Shown one piece after another: positions 5,477-14,184 of a DNA stretch of 18,795 bases. The stretch spans positions 1-18,795 of the forward strand of contig JAETTR010000008.1 in assembly GCA_021768985.1 (NCBI GenBank), in the 5' to 3' direction. The position numbers and the translations under genes are program-made. The notes below the pieces were generated by a model. That model was not told where the DNA came from. It was given only the letters and a program-made list of their open reading frames with translations, and did no database searches. The stretch is from Bacillota bacterium. GTDB taxonomy: Bacteria; Bacillota; Clostridia; Christensenellales; Borkfalkiaceae. How positions within the stretch are numbered: position 1 is the first letter of the stretch; every line of letters starts with the position of its first letter.

Positions 5477-6304
5477 TTATATCGTATCAACGGCGGCGGG
5501 GCTGCCGCTTTTCTTTTTGCAGGGCAGGTATTCCAGCGGAATCCCGTACGCCTGTTCGTAGCAATCCCGCCAGGCGGCTTCGGCGCGCGCCTTCAGATCG
5601 GCGATCCGCGCGGGACGGGGCAGCGCTTCGTCCGCGTAAACGGCGGGCAGAATGTGAATGCGCAGTTTGCGGATCTTTCCGCGCGCGTTCCTTTGAAAGG
5701 TGCAGAACACGGGCAGTACGGGCACGTTGAACTTGACGGCGTAATACAGCGCGCCCTCTTTCATGGGGCGGGGCTTTTGATAGTTCAGCCACATCGCCTG
5801 TTCTGCGTAAAAATTGATGATCTTTCCCTTTTTGAGTAGGCGGTCCATTTCCCGCGTCAAATTCTTGGTCGCAGCAAGATTCGCGCTGAACGGAAGCATG
5901 CCGCCGTGGCGGATAATGTGCCCGCCCAATCCTTTTTTGTTGTTGAACGGACCCATGGTGTGATAGGAGCGGTAATGTCCGCACGCCGCGCGCACGAAGA
6001 GGGTGTCGAGGAAATTGAAGTGATTGGAAATACAGACCGCACCCGATTTTCCGAGCGCTTTCAGATTTTTTCTGCCTACGACCTTCGCGCCGTAGAGGGG
6101 CTTGATGGCAAGCGCGCCCAACGTTGCCATCACGGTGCGCCAGAAGCCCGTGGCAAGGCGGTTGAGTCCGCGTTGGCGGTATTGATAAGTTCCGTCCGGC
6201 ATCGTCCAGTTATCGCCGAACGGGATATAATCGTAATCGAATCTGCGGTAACTTTCGAGAACGTTCTGAATCTCCCGAATTTTACGAAACTTGTTCTTCG
6301 TCAT
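5477..6304 (-). CDS. PlsC-like 1-acylglycerol-3-phosphate acyltransferase family protein
   Basis: A 275-aa membrane-associated O-acyltransferase of the LPLAT family, which moves acyl chains from acyl-ACP or acyl-CoA to lysophospholipids or related acceptors. The catalytic HX4D is NHFNFLD with H95 and D100. The block that is usually FPEGTRS reads FYAEQAMW (E168), a divergent form, and KEGALYYAVKFNVPVLPVF follows. A long N-terminal extension (about 70 residues) precedes a hydrophobic stretch near 54-70. The start codon at 6304 has GGGGAGAA 5 nt upstream and lies inside the 3' end of the glycosyltransferase (23-bp overlap). The pairing suggests both act on one glycolipid or polysaccharide, so the acceptor may not be lysophosphatidate. 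Confidence 0.85.
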   Translation of the reverse strand: MTKNKFRKIREIQNVLESYRRFDYDYIPFGDNWTMPDGTYQYRQRGLNRLATGFWRTVMATLGALAIKPLYGAKVVGRKNLKALGKSGAVCISNHFNFLDTLFVRAACGHYRSYHTMGPFNNKKGLGGHIIRHGGMLPFSANLAATKNLTREMDRLLKKGKIINFYAEQAMWLNYQKPRPMKEGALYYAVKFNVPVLPVFCTFQRNARGKIRKLRIHILPAVYADEALPRPARIADLKARAEAAWRDCYEQAYGIPLEYLPCKKKSGSPAAVDTI

Positions 6305-7628
6305 GACCGTTCTCCCCGTGTTTGAGTTCGGCTTGCTGTTCGAGCGCTTTTTCCGCCACGCCTTTATCGTATTCCACGTGTTTGGTGGGTTCCCAGTTCA
6401 TGCCTTTTTTGGAACGGACGCGGCTCTGGATATAGATCGGAAAATATTCGAGCATGAAGAGAGGCGCGAACAGAAGGGTGCCCGTCTTTTCCCAGCCCGA
6501 AAGGGGTTTGAACACGTCGCGGTAGGCGAGCATAGCGAGCGAACAGTACAGGAACACCAATACGTACATGTTGATAAAGGGCATGAGAATGAGCATAAAC
6601 GCCGCCCTTTTCCATATTTCGCCGCCGTGCATCCAGTCGTAGACCGTGAGCGCCGTGCCGCCGATCATCGTGAGCAGGGTCGTCACGATAAAAAGGATCA
6701 GAGGGACGAGCGCGAAGGTGTATTCGAACCATTCCGCCGCGGTCGCGCCCCGCTGTTTGATTTGCTGTTTGATCTGCTTTTTGTAAAGCCTGTCGCACTG
6801 CGAGTATCCCGTCACCCAGCGCAGGCGGCGGCTGTAGCTCTCCTTGTGGCGGAGCACTTCCTCGGTGTAAATAATGGCGTACGGATAGTACATGGATTTG
6901 AAGCCGCGCAGAACGCTGTCGAGCTTGAGCTCGTAGTCTTCGGTAAGGGTACGGTAGGGCCAGCCGCCCAGCTTCTCGATCACGCTGCGGCGCACCATCA
7001 TGCCTTGTCCGCACATGTTCATGGGCAGGTTGTGTTCCATGCGGTAGTTGTTGCCCAGATCGTCGAGCATGGGATAGGTGAGCGCGGAGCAGTTGGAAAA
7101 CACCGTGCGCTGTTTGCGGTCGCCGAGGTAATTTTTAATGAATTTGCGCGAAAGAAAGATGTCGAAGTCGTGTTCGAGCGCGTTATTGAGCTCGGTGACA
7201 TAATCGGCGGCGAGCACCGCGTCTGCATCGATAATCACGAACGAAGCGTACGAAGCGAATTCTTCGCGGGTAAGCCGTTTGAAATATCCGTCCAGCGCCT
7301 CCCCTTTGCAGGTCTGCTCGGGCACGACGGTCACCTGAAACCCGCGCGCTTTCGCCATTTCCACGGTGGGGTCGGAGGGGTCTTTCACAATGACGGCGAC
7401 GTCGAAATACGCGCGGTCGTAGTCCTGCTTTTCGATCGAGTCGAACAGATCGCCGATCACCTTGCTTTCGTCGAGCGCGGGGATCACGAGTCCGATTTTT
7501 CGCAGTTCCTTCGCCTTTTTGTGTTGCGGTTTTTTAAACGCATAAAAAAATTGCACGAGCTTCGGGATATACAGAATCACGGAAAGTACCGCGAAAAAGC
7601 CGTATGCAATCAGAATCTGGTTTAACAA
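6282..7628 (-). CDS. Family 2 membrane glycosyltransferase
   Basis: A 448-aa processive-type GT2 enzyme that transfers sugars from nucleotide sugars at the membrane. One N-terminal membrane helix spans about residues 5-22. The GT-A domain follows, with the metal-binding DAD at 134-136, TEDYEL with E230 and D231 as the catalytic acidic pair, and RRLRW (267-271), the Q/RxxRW-type motif. Three or so further membrane helices lie between about 310 and 405, and a charged, Glu/Gln-rich tail ends the protein. The start is a TTG (complement of 7626-7628) with GGGTGAG upstream; no ATG is better placed. A consensus promoter lies about 40 bp upstream. The sugar and the acceptor are unknown. Confidence 0.88.
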   Translation of the reverse strand: MLNQILIAYGFFAVLSVILYIPKLVQFFYAFKKPQHKKAKELRKIGLVIPALDESKVIGDLFDSIEKQDYDRAYFDVAVIVKDPSDPTVEMAKARGFQVTVVPEQTCKGEALDGYFKRLTREEFASYASFVIIDADAVLAADYVTELNNALEHDFDIFLSRKFIKNYLGDRKQRTVFSNCSALTYPMLDDLGNNYRMEHNLPMNMCGQGMMVRRSVIEKLGGWPYRTLTEDYELKLDSVLRGFKSMYYPYAIIYTEEVLRHKESYSRRLRWVTGYSQCDRLYKKQIKQQIKQRGATAAEWFEYTFALVPLILFIVTTLLTMIGGTALTVYDWMHGGEIWKRAAFMLILMPFINMYVLVFLYCSLAMLAYRDVFKPLSGWEKTGTLLFAPLFMLEYFPIYIQSRVRSKKGMNWEPTKHVEYDKGVAEKALEQQAELKHGENGHDEEQVS

Positions 7629-7669
7629 TTTCTCACCCGTCCGGTAAAAATAGCTTTAAAACAAGTAAT

Positions 7670-7698
7670 ATTATAGTCGACTCCCCGTAAACTGTCAA
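7670..7698 (-). promoter_or_regulatory. Consensus sigma-A promoter of the GT2-acyltransferase operon
   Basis: On the minus strand, TTGACA (complement of 7693-7698), a 17-bp spacer and TATAAT (complement of 7670-7675): both hexamers and the spacing match consensus exactly. Confidence 0.92.
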
Positions 7699-7792
7699 GA
7701 ATATCATAGCTTTATATGACATTTTGTGAGGAGATTTACAAGAGTTTAACAACCCCGAAGTGCGTTTTTGAAAAGAAAGAACCTCGGACCGG

Positions 7793-7827
7793 AAAACGGA
7801 AGCCGCGACGAACGTCGCGGCTTCCGT
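7793..7827 (-). terminator. Terminator after glyS
   Basis: A perfect 15-bp stem, 7796-7810 with 7813-7827, lies 14 bp beyond the glyS stop codon. On the minus strand it runs into TTTT (complement of 7793-7796), a short U-run. The rest of 7699-7792 shows no gene or signal that I recognise. Confidence 0.75.
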
Positions 7828-7840
7828 ACGTTTTGCGATT

Positions 7841-9217
7841 TCAGAACGCGGTCTTTTCGGTCAGGAACGCGATCACGCCGCCGAGGTCCAGACGGACCTG
7901 ATCCATGCTGTCGCGGTCGCGCACGGTCACCGTGCCGTTTTCGAGGGTGTCGAAATCGATCGTAATGCAATACGGGGTGCCGATTTCGTCCTGTCTGCGG
8001 TAGCGCTTGCCGATCGAGCCCGCCTCGTCGTAGGTCACGTTGAAATGCTTTTTCAGCTTGGCAAGCAGTTCCTTCGCCTGCGGGGCGAGGTTCTTTTGCA
8101 GGGGCAGGACGGCGGCTTTGTACGCCGCGATCGCGGGGTGGAAGCGCATGACGTTGCGCACTTCGCCGTTTTCGAGGGTTTCCTCGTCGTACGCTTCGCT
8201 CAACGCCGCCAGCATGAGGCGGTCGGCGCCGATCGAATATTCGATGACGTACGGGATAAACCGTTCGCCGTTTACGGGATCGATATAGGTCATCGTCTTG
8301 CCCGAATATTCCTGATGGCGGGAGAGGTCGTAATCGGTGCGGTTGTGAATGCCGTTCAGCTCGCTCCAACCCATGGGGAAGTCGTACTGAATGTCGCACG
8401 CTTCCTTGGCGTAGTGGGCGAGTTTATCGTGATCCTTAAAGCGCAGATGCTCGGGCTTGAAGCTGAGGTCCAGAAGAAATTGCCACGCCTTGCTCTTGAA
8501 TTCGGCGTAATATTCGCTGTCGGTGCCCTCTTTGCAGAACCACTGGTGTTCCATCTGTTCGAACTCGATGGTGCGGAAAATAAAGTTGCCGGGCGTGATC
8601 TCGTTACGGAACGCTTTGCCGATCTGCGCAATGCCGAAGGGCACCTTGGCGCGGGTCGTGCGCTGTACGTTCAGGAAGTTCACGAATTCGCCCTGCGCCG
8701 TTTCGGGGCGGAGATAAATTTTGTTCTGGCTCTCGTCGGTGACCCCGCGCGAGGTTTCGAACATTAAGTTGAAGGTGCGGATATTCGTCCAGTTGAATTT
8801 GCCGCAGATCGGGCAGTGCACCTGATGCTCCTGAATGTACGCTTCCATTTCGGCGTTCGTCATGGTGTCGGGGTTCACTTTGCCTTTGGAATGCGCCTCG
8901 ATCAGCGTGTCCGCGCGGTGGCGGCTCTTGCATTCCTTGCAATCCATTTTGGGATCGGAAAAGGAAGTGGTGTGTCCGCTCGCTTCCCAAACGCGCGCGT
9001 TCATCAGAATCGCCGCGTCCACGCCGAAGGAATTGTCGCTTTCCTGAACGAAACGCTTCCACCAGGCGCGTTTGATGTTGTTCTTGATTTCTACGCCCAC
9101 GGGTCCGTAATCCCACGTGTTGCCCATGCCGCCGTAAATTTCGCTTCCGGGGAAGATGATTCCGCGCGCCTTGCACAGCGCGACGAGCTTTTCCATCGTA
9201 ACCGCTTTCGTTGCCAT
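7841..9217 (-). CDS. glyS: Glycyl-tRNA synthetase (single-chain dimeric type)
   Basis: Class II aminoacyl-tRNA synthetase charging tRNA-Gly in the cytoplasm. The 458-aa product is the homodimeric form, not the alpha/beta (GlyQ/GlyS) form. The N-terminus has the diagnostic GIIFPGSEIYGG and TWDYGPVG. A CxxC pair (CKEC, and later CPIC) suggests a zinc-binding insertion. Class II motif 2 is FRNEITP followed by FRTIEFEQMEHQWF, and the motif 3 region is YSIGADRLMLAAL. The C-terminal anticodon-binding domain holds PLQKNLAPQAKELL and ends in GTVTVRDRDSMDQVR. AAGGAG stands 7 nt before the ATG (complement of 9215-9217). It is transcribed alone from the promoter at 9259-9287 with a short leader; no T-box motif was seen. 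Confidence 0.97.
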   Translation of the reverse strand: MATKAVTMEKLVALCKARGIIFPGSEIYGGMGNTWDYGPVGVEIKNNIKRAWWKRFVQESDNSFGVDAAILMNARVWEASGHTTSFSDPKMDCKECKSRHRADTLIEAHSKGKVNPDTMTNAEMEAYIQEHQVHCPICGKFNWTNIRTFNLMFETSRGVTDESQNKIYLRPETAQGEFVNFLNVQRTTRAKVPFGIAQIGKAFRNEITPGNFIFRTIEFEQMEHQWFCKEGTDSEYYAEFKSKAWQFLLDLSFKPEHLRFKDHDKLAHYAKEACDIQYDFPMGWSELNGIHNRTDYDLSRHQEYSGKTMTYIDPVNGERFIPYVIEYSIGADRLMLAALSEAYDEETLENGEVRNVMRFHPAIAAYKAAVLPLQKNLAPQAKELLAKLKKHFNVTYDEAGSIGKRYRRQDEIGTPYCITIDFDTLENGTVTVRDRDSMDQVRLDLGGVIAFLTEKTAF

Positions 9218-9258
9218 TCCAATCTCCTTTTTCGATACAGCCGATCAATATCCCTAAC

Positions 9259-9287
9259 ATATTAGCATTTTGAAAAAAATTCGTCAA
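9259..9287 (-). promoter_or_regulatory. Sigma-A promoter of glyS
   Basis: On the minus strand, TTGACG (complement of 9282-9287), a 17-bp spacer and TAATAT (complement of 9259-9264). The resulting leader is only about 35 nt, too short for a T-box. Confidence 0.7.
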
Positions 9288-9359
9288 GCATTCGGGCGCG
9301 CCGTATCGGACCGCTACGGAAAAAATCGCAAAAAAATCGTTTCTTTTTTTGATAGAGTG

Positions 9360-9368
9360 TGCTATAAT
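9360..9368 (+). promoter_or_regulatory. Extended -10 promoter of glnS
   Basis: TGC-TATAAT at 9360-9368 is an extended -10 element with a perfect hexamer; the -35 region (about 9340-9345, TTTCTT) is poor. The predicted start, near 9375, falls at the beginning of the hairpin repeat at 9372, so the transcript would open with that hairpin. Confidence 0.6.
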
Positions 9369-9371
9369 GTA

Positions 9372-9413
9372 TTCACGAATTTTCTTTTTAGCTGAAAAAA
9401 GAAAATTCCGTGA
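9372..9413 (+). repeat. 26-nt element / AT-rich hairpin repeat, copy A
   Basis: TTCACGAATTTTCTTTT, two variable bases, then GCTGAAA, followed by a right arm (AAAAAGAAAATTCCGTGA) that nearly mirrors the left. The same 26-nt left part occurs at 17002-17027 and inverted at 18259-18284. This copy has the best-preserved right arm. Confidence 0.85.
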
Positions 9414-9626
9414 TTTGAGGAAAACCACGATATCTCCGCACTACGTGCTGCGATTCGGGTATTTTCCTCTGCGGCGCGCCTTTCGGGGCTCGCGATCTGT
9501 GCGCGCCGCATTCACCTTTCCTTTGAAAGCCGTAAGCATACGGCAGATTGTGTGCGCTACCGCAAAGGCGTGACTTTGCTCCGCGCAGTGATTTTGGAAA
9601 TTCAGGCTGTTGATCGAGGTTTTTTT
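9414..9626 (+). other. Structured 5' leader of glnS, no assigned class
   Basis: Between the promoter-proximal repeat and the glnS start lie 213 nt without a convincing gene. They hold a series of inverted repeats: GCAC-TAC-GTGC near 9438, a perfect 10-bp stem 9470-9479 with 9501-9510, GCCGTA/TACGGC with an AGCA loop at 9529-9544, and GCAAAG/CTTTGC at 9562-9579 within outer TGCGC/GCGCA arms (9553-9557, 9583-9587). The short frame starting at 9349 has no RBS and crosses these stems, so it is not called. No T-box sequence or Gln riboswitch motif was recognised. It may be a regulatory leader or merely GC-rich intergenic sequence. Confidence 0.4.
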
Positions 9627-11252
<1,626 letters not shown>

Positions 11253-11336
11253 GATAAAATCGTCCGATCCGAAAAATCTTTCTCCGACGCGGTAAAAAAA
11301 GCCGGAAATACGGGAATACTGTAAACGGGTATTCTT

Positions 11337-11708
11337 ATGTTGGACGAAAGAACGGGAGTTTTGCTCTCCGCAATCAACGGCTATTGCGAAAAGGGCAGTT
11401 ATAAAATCGTGGAAGAGGGAGAACTGCTCGGGCGGTTTTCTCCCAATTCGGGCGTGGACCGCGACACCCTGCGCGCCATGCTCGATTATCTGGAAGAGCG
11501 CAAGTACATCGAAGTCGGTTACGCGGCGGAGGGAGAATACTGCGTGCGCCCGCTTCCCGAAGGACGGCTGTATTTCGAAAGCAAAAAACGCGAGAAAAAA
11601 GAGAAGCTCCGCCGCAGGCTCGACGCGCTCTTCTGCGCCGTCGCGGGCGGGTTCTCGGGCGGGTTTCTCGGTTCGCTTGCGGCGTGGCTGATCGCCGTGC
11701 GGGGGTGA
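11337..11708 (+). CDS. Small winged-helix-like protein with C-terminal membrane helix (A of a pair)
   Basis: Not recognised as a named family. The 123-aa product has a helical/winged-helix-like N-terminal part (about 5-80), with GVDRDTLRAMLDYLEERKYIEV at 39-60 reading like recognition helix plus strand and a wing near 64-78. A very basic linker follows (83-94, KKREKKEKLRRR), then one hydrophobic, glycine-rich segment, 97-121. The basic linker before the helix predicts an N-terminus in the cytoplasm. The next gene, 3 bp downstream, has the same length and order, and seven of 22 residues in the core motif agree, so they are probably diverged duplicates. RBS is weak; a short inverted repeat (GAATAC 11314-11319, GTATTC 11329-11334) lies just before the ATG. 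No promoter is clear in 11253-11336, so cotranscription with glnS is possible. Confidence 0.7.
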   Translation: MLDERTGVLLSAINGYCEKGSYKIVEEGELLGRFSPNSGVDRDTLRAMLDYLEERKYIEVGYAAEGEYCVRPLPEGRLYFESKKREKKEKLRRRLDALFCAVAGGFSGGFLGSLAAWLIAVRG

Positions 11709-11711
11709 GCG

Positions 11712-12083
11712 GTGTTCAGCGAGAAACTTAGCAAGCGGGAAAACGAAGTGATGAGCGCGGTGTTTCTCCTGTCGGCGGGCAAGGAACGCTTCCTCGCCGC
11801 GCCGTGCGAGCTCCTTTCCGTGCTTCCGCCCAAAGCCGGTTACGACGAGGAAAAGCTCGAACGCGTTCTGCGCTCTCTGGAGCTTGACGGCTATTTCGAA
11901 ATCATCTCTTCCGACCGCAAGGGCGAGCGGGTATACGTCTTTCACATGCGGGACGCGGGACTCTCCTACCAGCGCACGAGCGCCCAGCGCAGGCGCGCCG
12001 TCTGTTTCAAATGGGGCGTCGCCGCCGTGGGCGCGGTCATCACGTTTTTAATCGGTCTGATTTTGCGCCAGATTTTCAAATAA
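11712..12083 (+). CDS. Small winged-helix-like protein with C-terminal membrane helix (B of a pair)
   Basis: Not recognised as a named family. The 123-aa product starts at GTG 11712 with a GGGGG run 6 nt upstream, immediately after the TGA of its partner. Residues 8-80 look like a winged helix (ENEVMSAVFLL, then GYDEEKLERVLRSLELDGYFEI at 43-64, then a possible wing RKGERVYVF at 69-77). A basic stretch (87-95) and a single membrane segment about 101-118 follow. The shared order and length with 11337-11708 argue for gene duplication and perhaps a heterodimer at the membrane. Membrane-tethered DNA-binding or protein-interaction modules are possible roles; nothing here decides. uvrB follows behind its own promoter. 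Confidence 0.7.
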   Translation: MFSEKLSKRENEVMSAVFLLSAGKERFLAAPCELLSVLPPKAGYDEEKLERVLRSLELDGYFEIISSDRKGERVYVFHMRDAGLSYQRTSAQRRRAVCFKWGVAAVGAVITFLIGLILRQIFK

Positions 12084-12096
12084 CCTTTTCAAATGC

Positions 12097-12125
12097 TTGA
12101 CATCCGCGCGAAAACGCGGTAAAAT
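12097..12125 (+). promoter_or_regulatory. Sigma-A promoter of uvrBA
   Basis: Perfect TTGACA at 12097-12102, 17-bp spacer, TAAAAT at 12120-12125. The spacer carries a small inverted repeat, CCGCG/CGCGG (12104-12108, 12115-12119). Confidence 0.87.
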
Positions 12126-12154
12126 AAGCGCAAACGAACGTTTGCGCTTATTTT
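12121..12154 (+). promoter_or_regulatory. 34-bp palindrome with LexA/SOS-like box at the uvrB start site
   Basis: A perfect inverted repeat: 16-bp arms 12121-12136 and 12139-12154 around AA. At its centre, CAAAC-GAAC-GTTTG (12131-12144) matches the Gram-positive LexA box CGAAC-N4-GTTCG apart from one symmetric change in each arm. It lies on the expected start site, where a repressor would block transcription, and uvrBA is an SOS operon in Bacillus. It could also fold as a hairpin in read-through RNA, but the T-run is short. Confidence 0.6.
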
Positions 12155-12189
12155 GGCGATTGTCCGCACGATCGATACGGGAGCTTTTT

Positions 12190-14148
12190 ATGGATCACTT
12201 CGAGTTTAAACTTCATGCGCCGTTTCAGCCCACGGGCGATCAGCCCGAGGCGATTCGCCGTCTGACCGAGGGCGTGCGCGACGGGATTCGTACGCAGGTG
12301 CTCGTCGGGGTGACGGGGAGCGGCAAGACGTTCACGATGGCGAACGTCATTCAAAACGCGGGCAGACCCGCACTCGTGATCGCGCACAACAAGACGCTCG
12401 CGGCGCAGCTTTGCAACGAGTTCCGCGAGTTCTTTCCCGAAAACCGCGTGGAATATTTCGTCTCCTATTACGACTATTATCAGCCCGAAAGCTACATTCC
12501 CTCCACCGACACGTACATCGAAAAAGATCTTTCCATGAACGATGAAATCGACAAGCTCCGCAACGCCGCGACCTGTTCGCTCGGCGAGCGGGACGACGTG
12601 ATCGTGGTTTCCTCGGTGTCCTGTATTTACGGGTTGGGCGCGCCCGAGGAGTTTTTCCGCCTCGGCATTTCGCTCCGCCCCGGACAGGCTATGGCGCGGG
12701 ACGATCTGTTGCGCCGCCTCGTCGAAATTCACTACGCCCGCAACGATACCGATTTCAAGCGTTCCACCTTCCGCGTGCGCGGCGACGTGGTGGAAATCTT
12801 TCCCGCCTCCAACTCCGAAGTCGCCATTCGCGTGGAGTTTTTCGGCGACGAGATCGACGCGCTCGGGGAAGAGGACGTCGTGACGGGGAAGATTATTTCG
12901 CAGTTGAAGCACGCCGTCGTGTTTCCCGCCAGCCACTACGCGGTGGGAAGCGAACGGCTCTCCACGGCGCTCGCGGTGATCGAAGAAGATTTAAAGGGCG
13001 AGGTGAAAGCGTTCGAGGACGCGGGCAAACTGCTCGAAGCGCAACGGCTCTCCCAGCGTACCGAGCACGATCTCGAAATGCTGCGCGAAATCGGCTACTG
13101 CTCGGGCGTGGAGAATTATTCGCGCTATTTCGACGGCAGATCGCCCGGCGAACCCTCCTTTACCCTGCTCGATTATTTCCCCGAAAACTTTCTCGTGTTT
13201 ATCGACGAGAGCCATATGACCATTCCGCAGATTCGCGCCATGTATCACGGCGACCTTTCGCGCAAGACCAATCTCGTGGACTACGGCTTCCGGATGCGTT
13301 CGGCGTACGACAACCGCCCGCTCACCTTCGAGGAGTTCGACGCGCGCGTGCCGCAGCTCATCTGCGTGTCGGCGACCCCCGCACCCTATGAGCTGGGTGA
13401 AGCGGGGCAGGTGGTGGAACAGCTCATTCGCCCTACGGGGCTGCTGGACCCGCCCGTGGAGGTGCGCCCCACCCGCGGACAGATCGACGATCTGCTCGGG
13501 GAGATCCGTACCGTCGTGAAGGCGGGCGGACGGGTGCTCGTCACCACGCTCACCAAGCGTATGGCGGAGAGTCTGACCGATTATTTAAAGGAAAACGGGG
13601 TCAAGGTGCGCTACATGCATTCGGATATCGACACGCTCGAGCGGATCGATATCGTAAACGGGTTGCGTTCGGGCGAGTTCGACGTGCTCTGCGGAATCAA
13701 TCTGTTGCGCGAGGGGCTCGATTTGCCGGAGGTGCGGCTCGTCGCCATACTCGACGCGGACAAAGAGGGTTTTTTGCGGAGCGAAACCTCGCTGGTGCAG
13801 ACGATCGGGCGCGCCGCGCGGAACGCGGAGGGGCGGGTGATCATGTACGCCGACGAAATGACGGGAAGCATGGAGCGCGCGATCGGCGAAACGAACCGCC
13901 GCCGCGCCGTTCAGCAAAAGTACAACGAAGCGCACGGGATCGTGCCGAAAACGATCATCAAGGAAGTGAAATCTTCGCTGAACATTACGGGCAAGCCGAA
14001 AAAGACGGACGACATCAAGGCGAAGGATATCCCCGAGGAAATCGAAAAATTAAAGGCGTTGATGAAGGTCGCTTCCGCCCAGCTCGATTTCGAGCGCGCG
14101 ATCGAGATTCGCGAAGCGATCGCCGAGCTTCGGCGGAAAATCCGGTAA
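12190..14148 (+). CDS. uvrB: Excinuclease ABC subunit B
   Basis: Damage-verifying helicase-like subunit of nucleotide excision repair; it is loaded on DNA by UvrA and recruits UvrC. The 652-aa product has the usual length. Walker A GVTGSGKT is at 40-47, the DNA-gripping beta-hairpin with YYDYYQPESYIPSTDTYIEKD follows near 93-113, the DESH box is at 339-342, and helicase motifs V/VI lie in LREGLDLPEVRLV and QTIGRAARN. The C-terminal UVR motif (about 617-652, LDFERAIEIREAIAEL) is the UvrA/UvrC contact. The frame is open back to 12097 inside the promoter, so ATG 12190 with GGGAG 6 nt upstream is the start. uvrA follows 36 bp after the stop in the same transcript. Confidence 0.98.
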   Translation: MDHFEFKLHAPFQPTGDQPEAIRRLTEGVRDGIRTQVLVGVTGSGKTFTMANVIQNAGRPALVIAHNKTLAAQLCNEFREFFPENRVEYFVSYYDYYQPESYIPSTDTYIEKDLSMNDEIDKLRNAATCSLGERDDVIVVSSVSCIYGLGAPEEFFRLGISLRPGQAMARDDLLRRLVEIHYARNDTDFKRSTFRVRGDVVEIFPASNSEVAIRVEFFGDEIDALGEEDVVTGKIISQLKHAVVFPASHYAVGSERLSTALAVIEEDLKGEVKAFEDAGKLLEAQRLSQRTEHDLEMLREIGYCSGVENYSRYFDGRSPGEPSFTLLDYFPENFLVFIDESHMTIPQIRAMYHGDLSRKTNLVDYGFRMRSAYDNRPLTFEEFDARVPQLICVSATPAPYELGEAGQVVEQLIRPTGLLDPPVEVRPTRGQIDDLLGEIRTVVKAGGRVLVTTLTKRMAESLTDYLKENGVKVRYMHSDIDTLERIDIVNGLRSGEFDVLCGINLLREGLDLPEVRLVAILDADKEGFLRSETSLVQTIGRAARNAEGRVIMYADEMTGSMERAIGETNRRRAVQQKYNEAHGIVPKTIIKEVKSSLNITGKPKKTDDIKAKDIPEEIEKLKALMKVASAQLDFERAIEIREAIAELRRKIR

Positions 14149-14184
14149 ATTACGAAAAGAGAACAAAGGCATGGATCGGAAATT

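Noticed and set aside
6291..7625. 444-codon open frame on the plus strand
   Set aside because: Exact antisense of the glycosyltransferase, whose GT2 motifs, overlap with the acyltransferase and consensus promoter are all on the minus strand.
9349..9573. Possible 74-aa protein in the glnS leader
   Set aside because: No RBS; its start precedes the -10 box, it encodes the hairpin repeat and low-complexity Arg-rich sequence.
9218..9626. T-box riboswitch for glyS or glnS
   Set aside because: glyS has a leader of only ~35 nt from its promoter, and the glnS leader lacks the conserved T-box sequence and a terminator before the gene.
12097..12189. Upstream start for uvrB
   Set aside because: It coincides with the -35 hexamer; the 31 extra residues are not UvrB-like and would be untranscribed from the promoter found.
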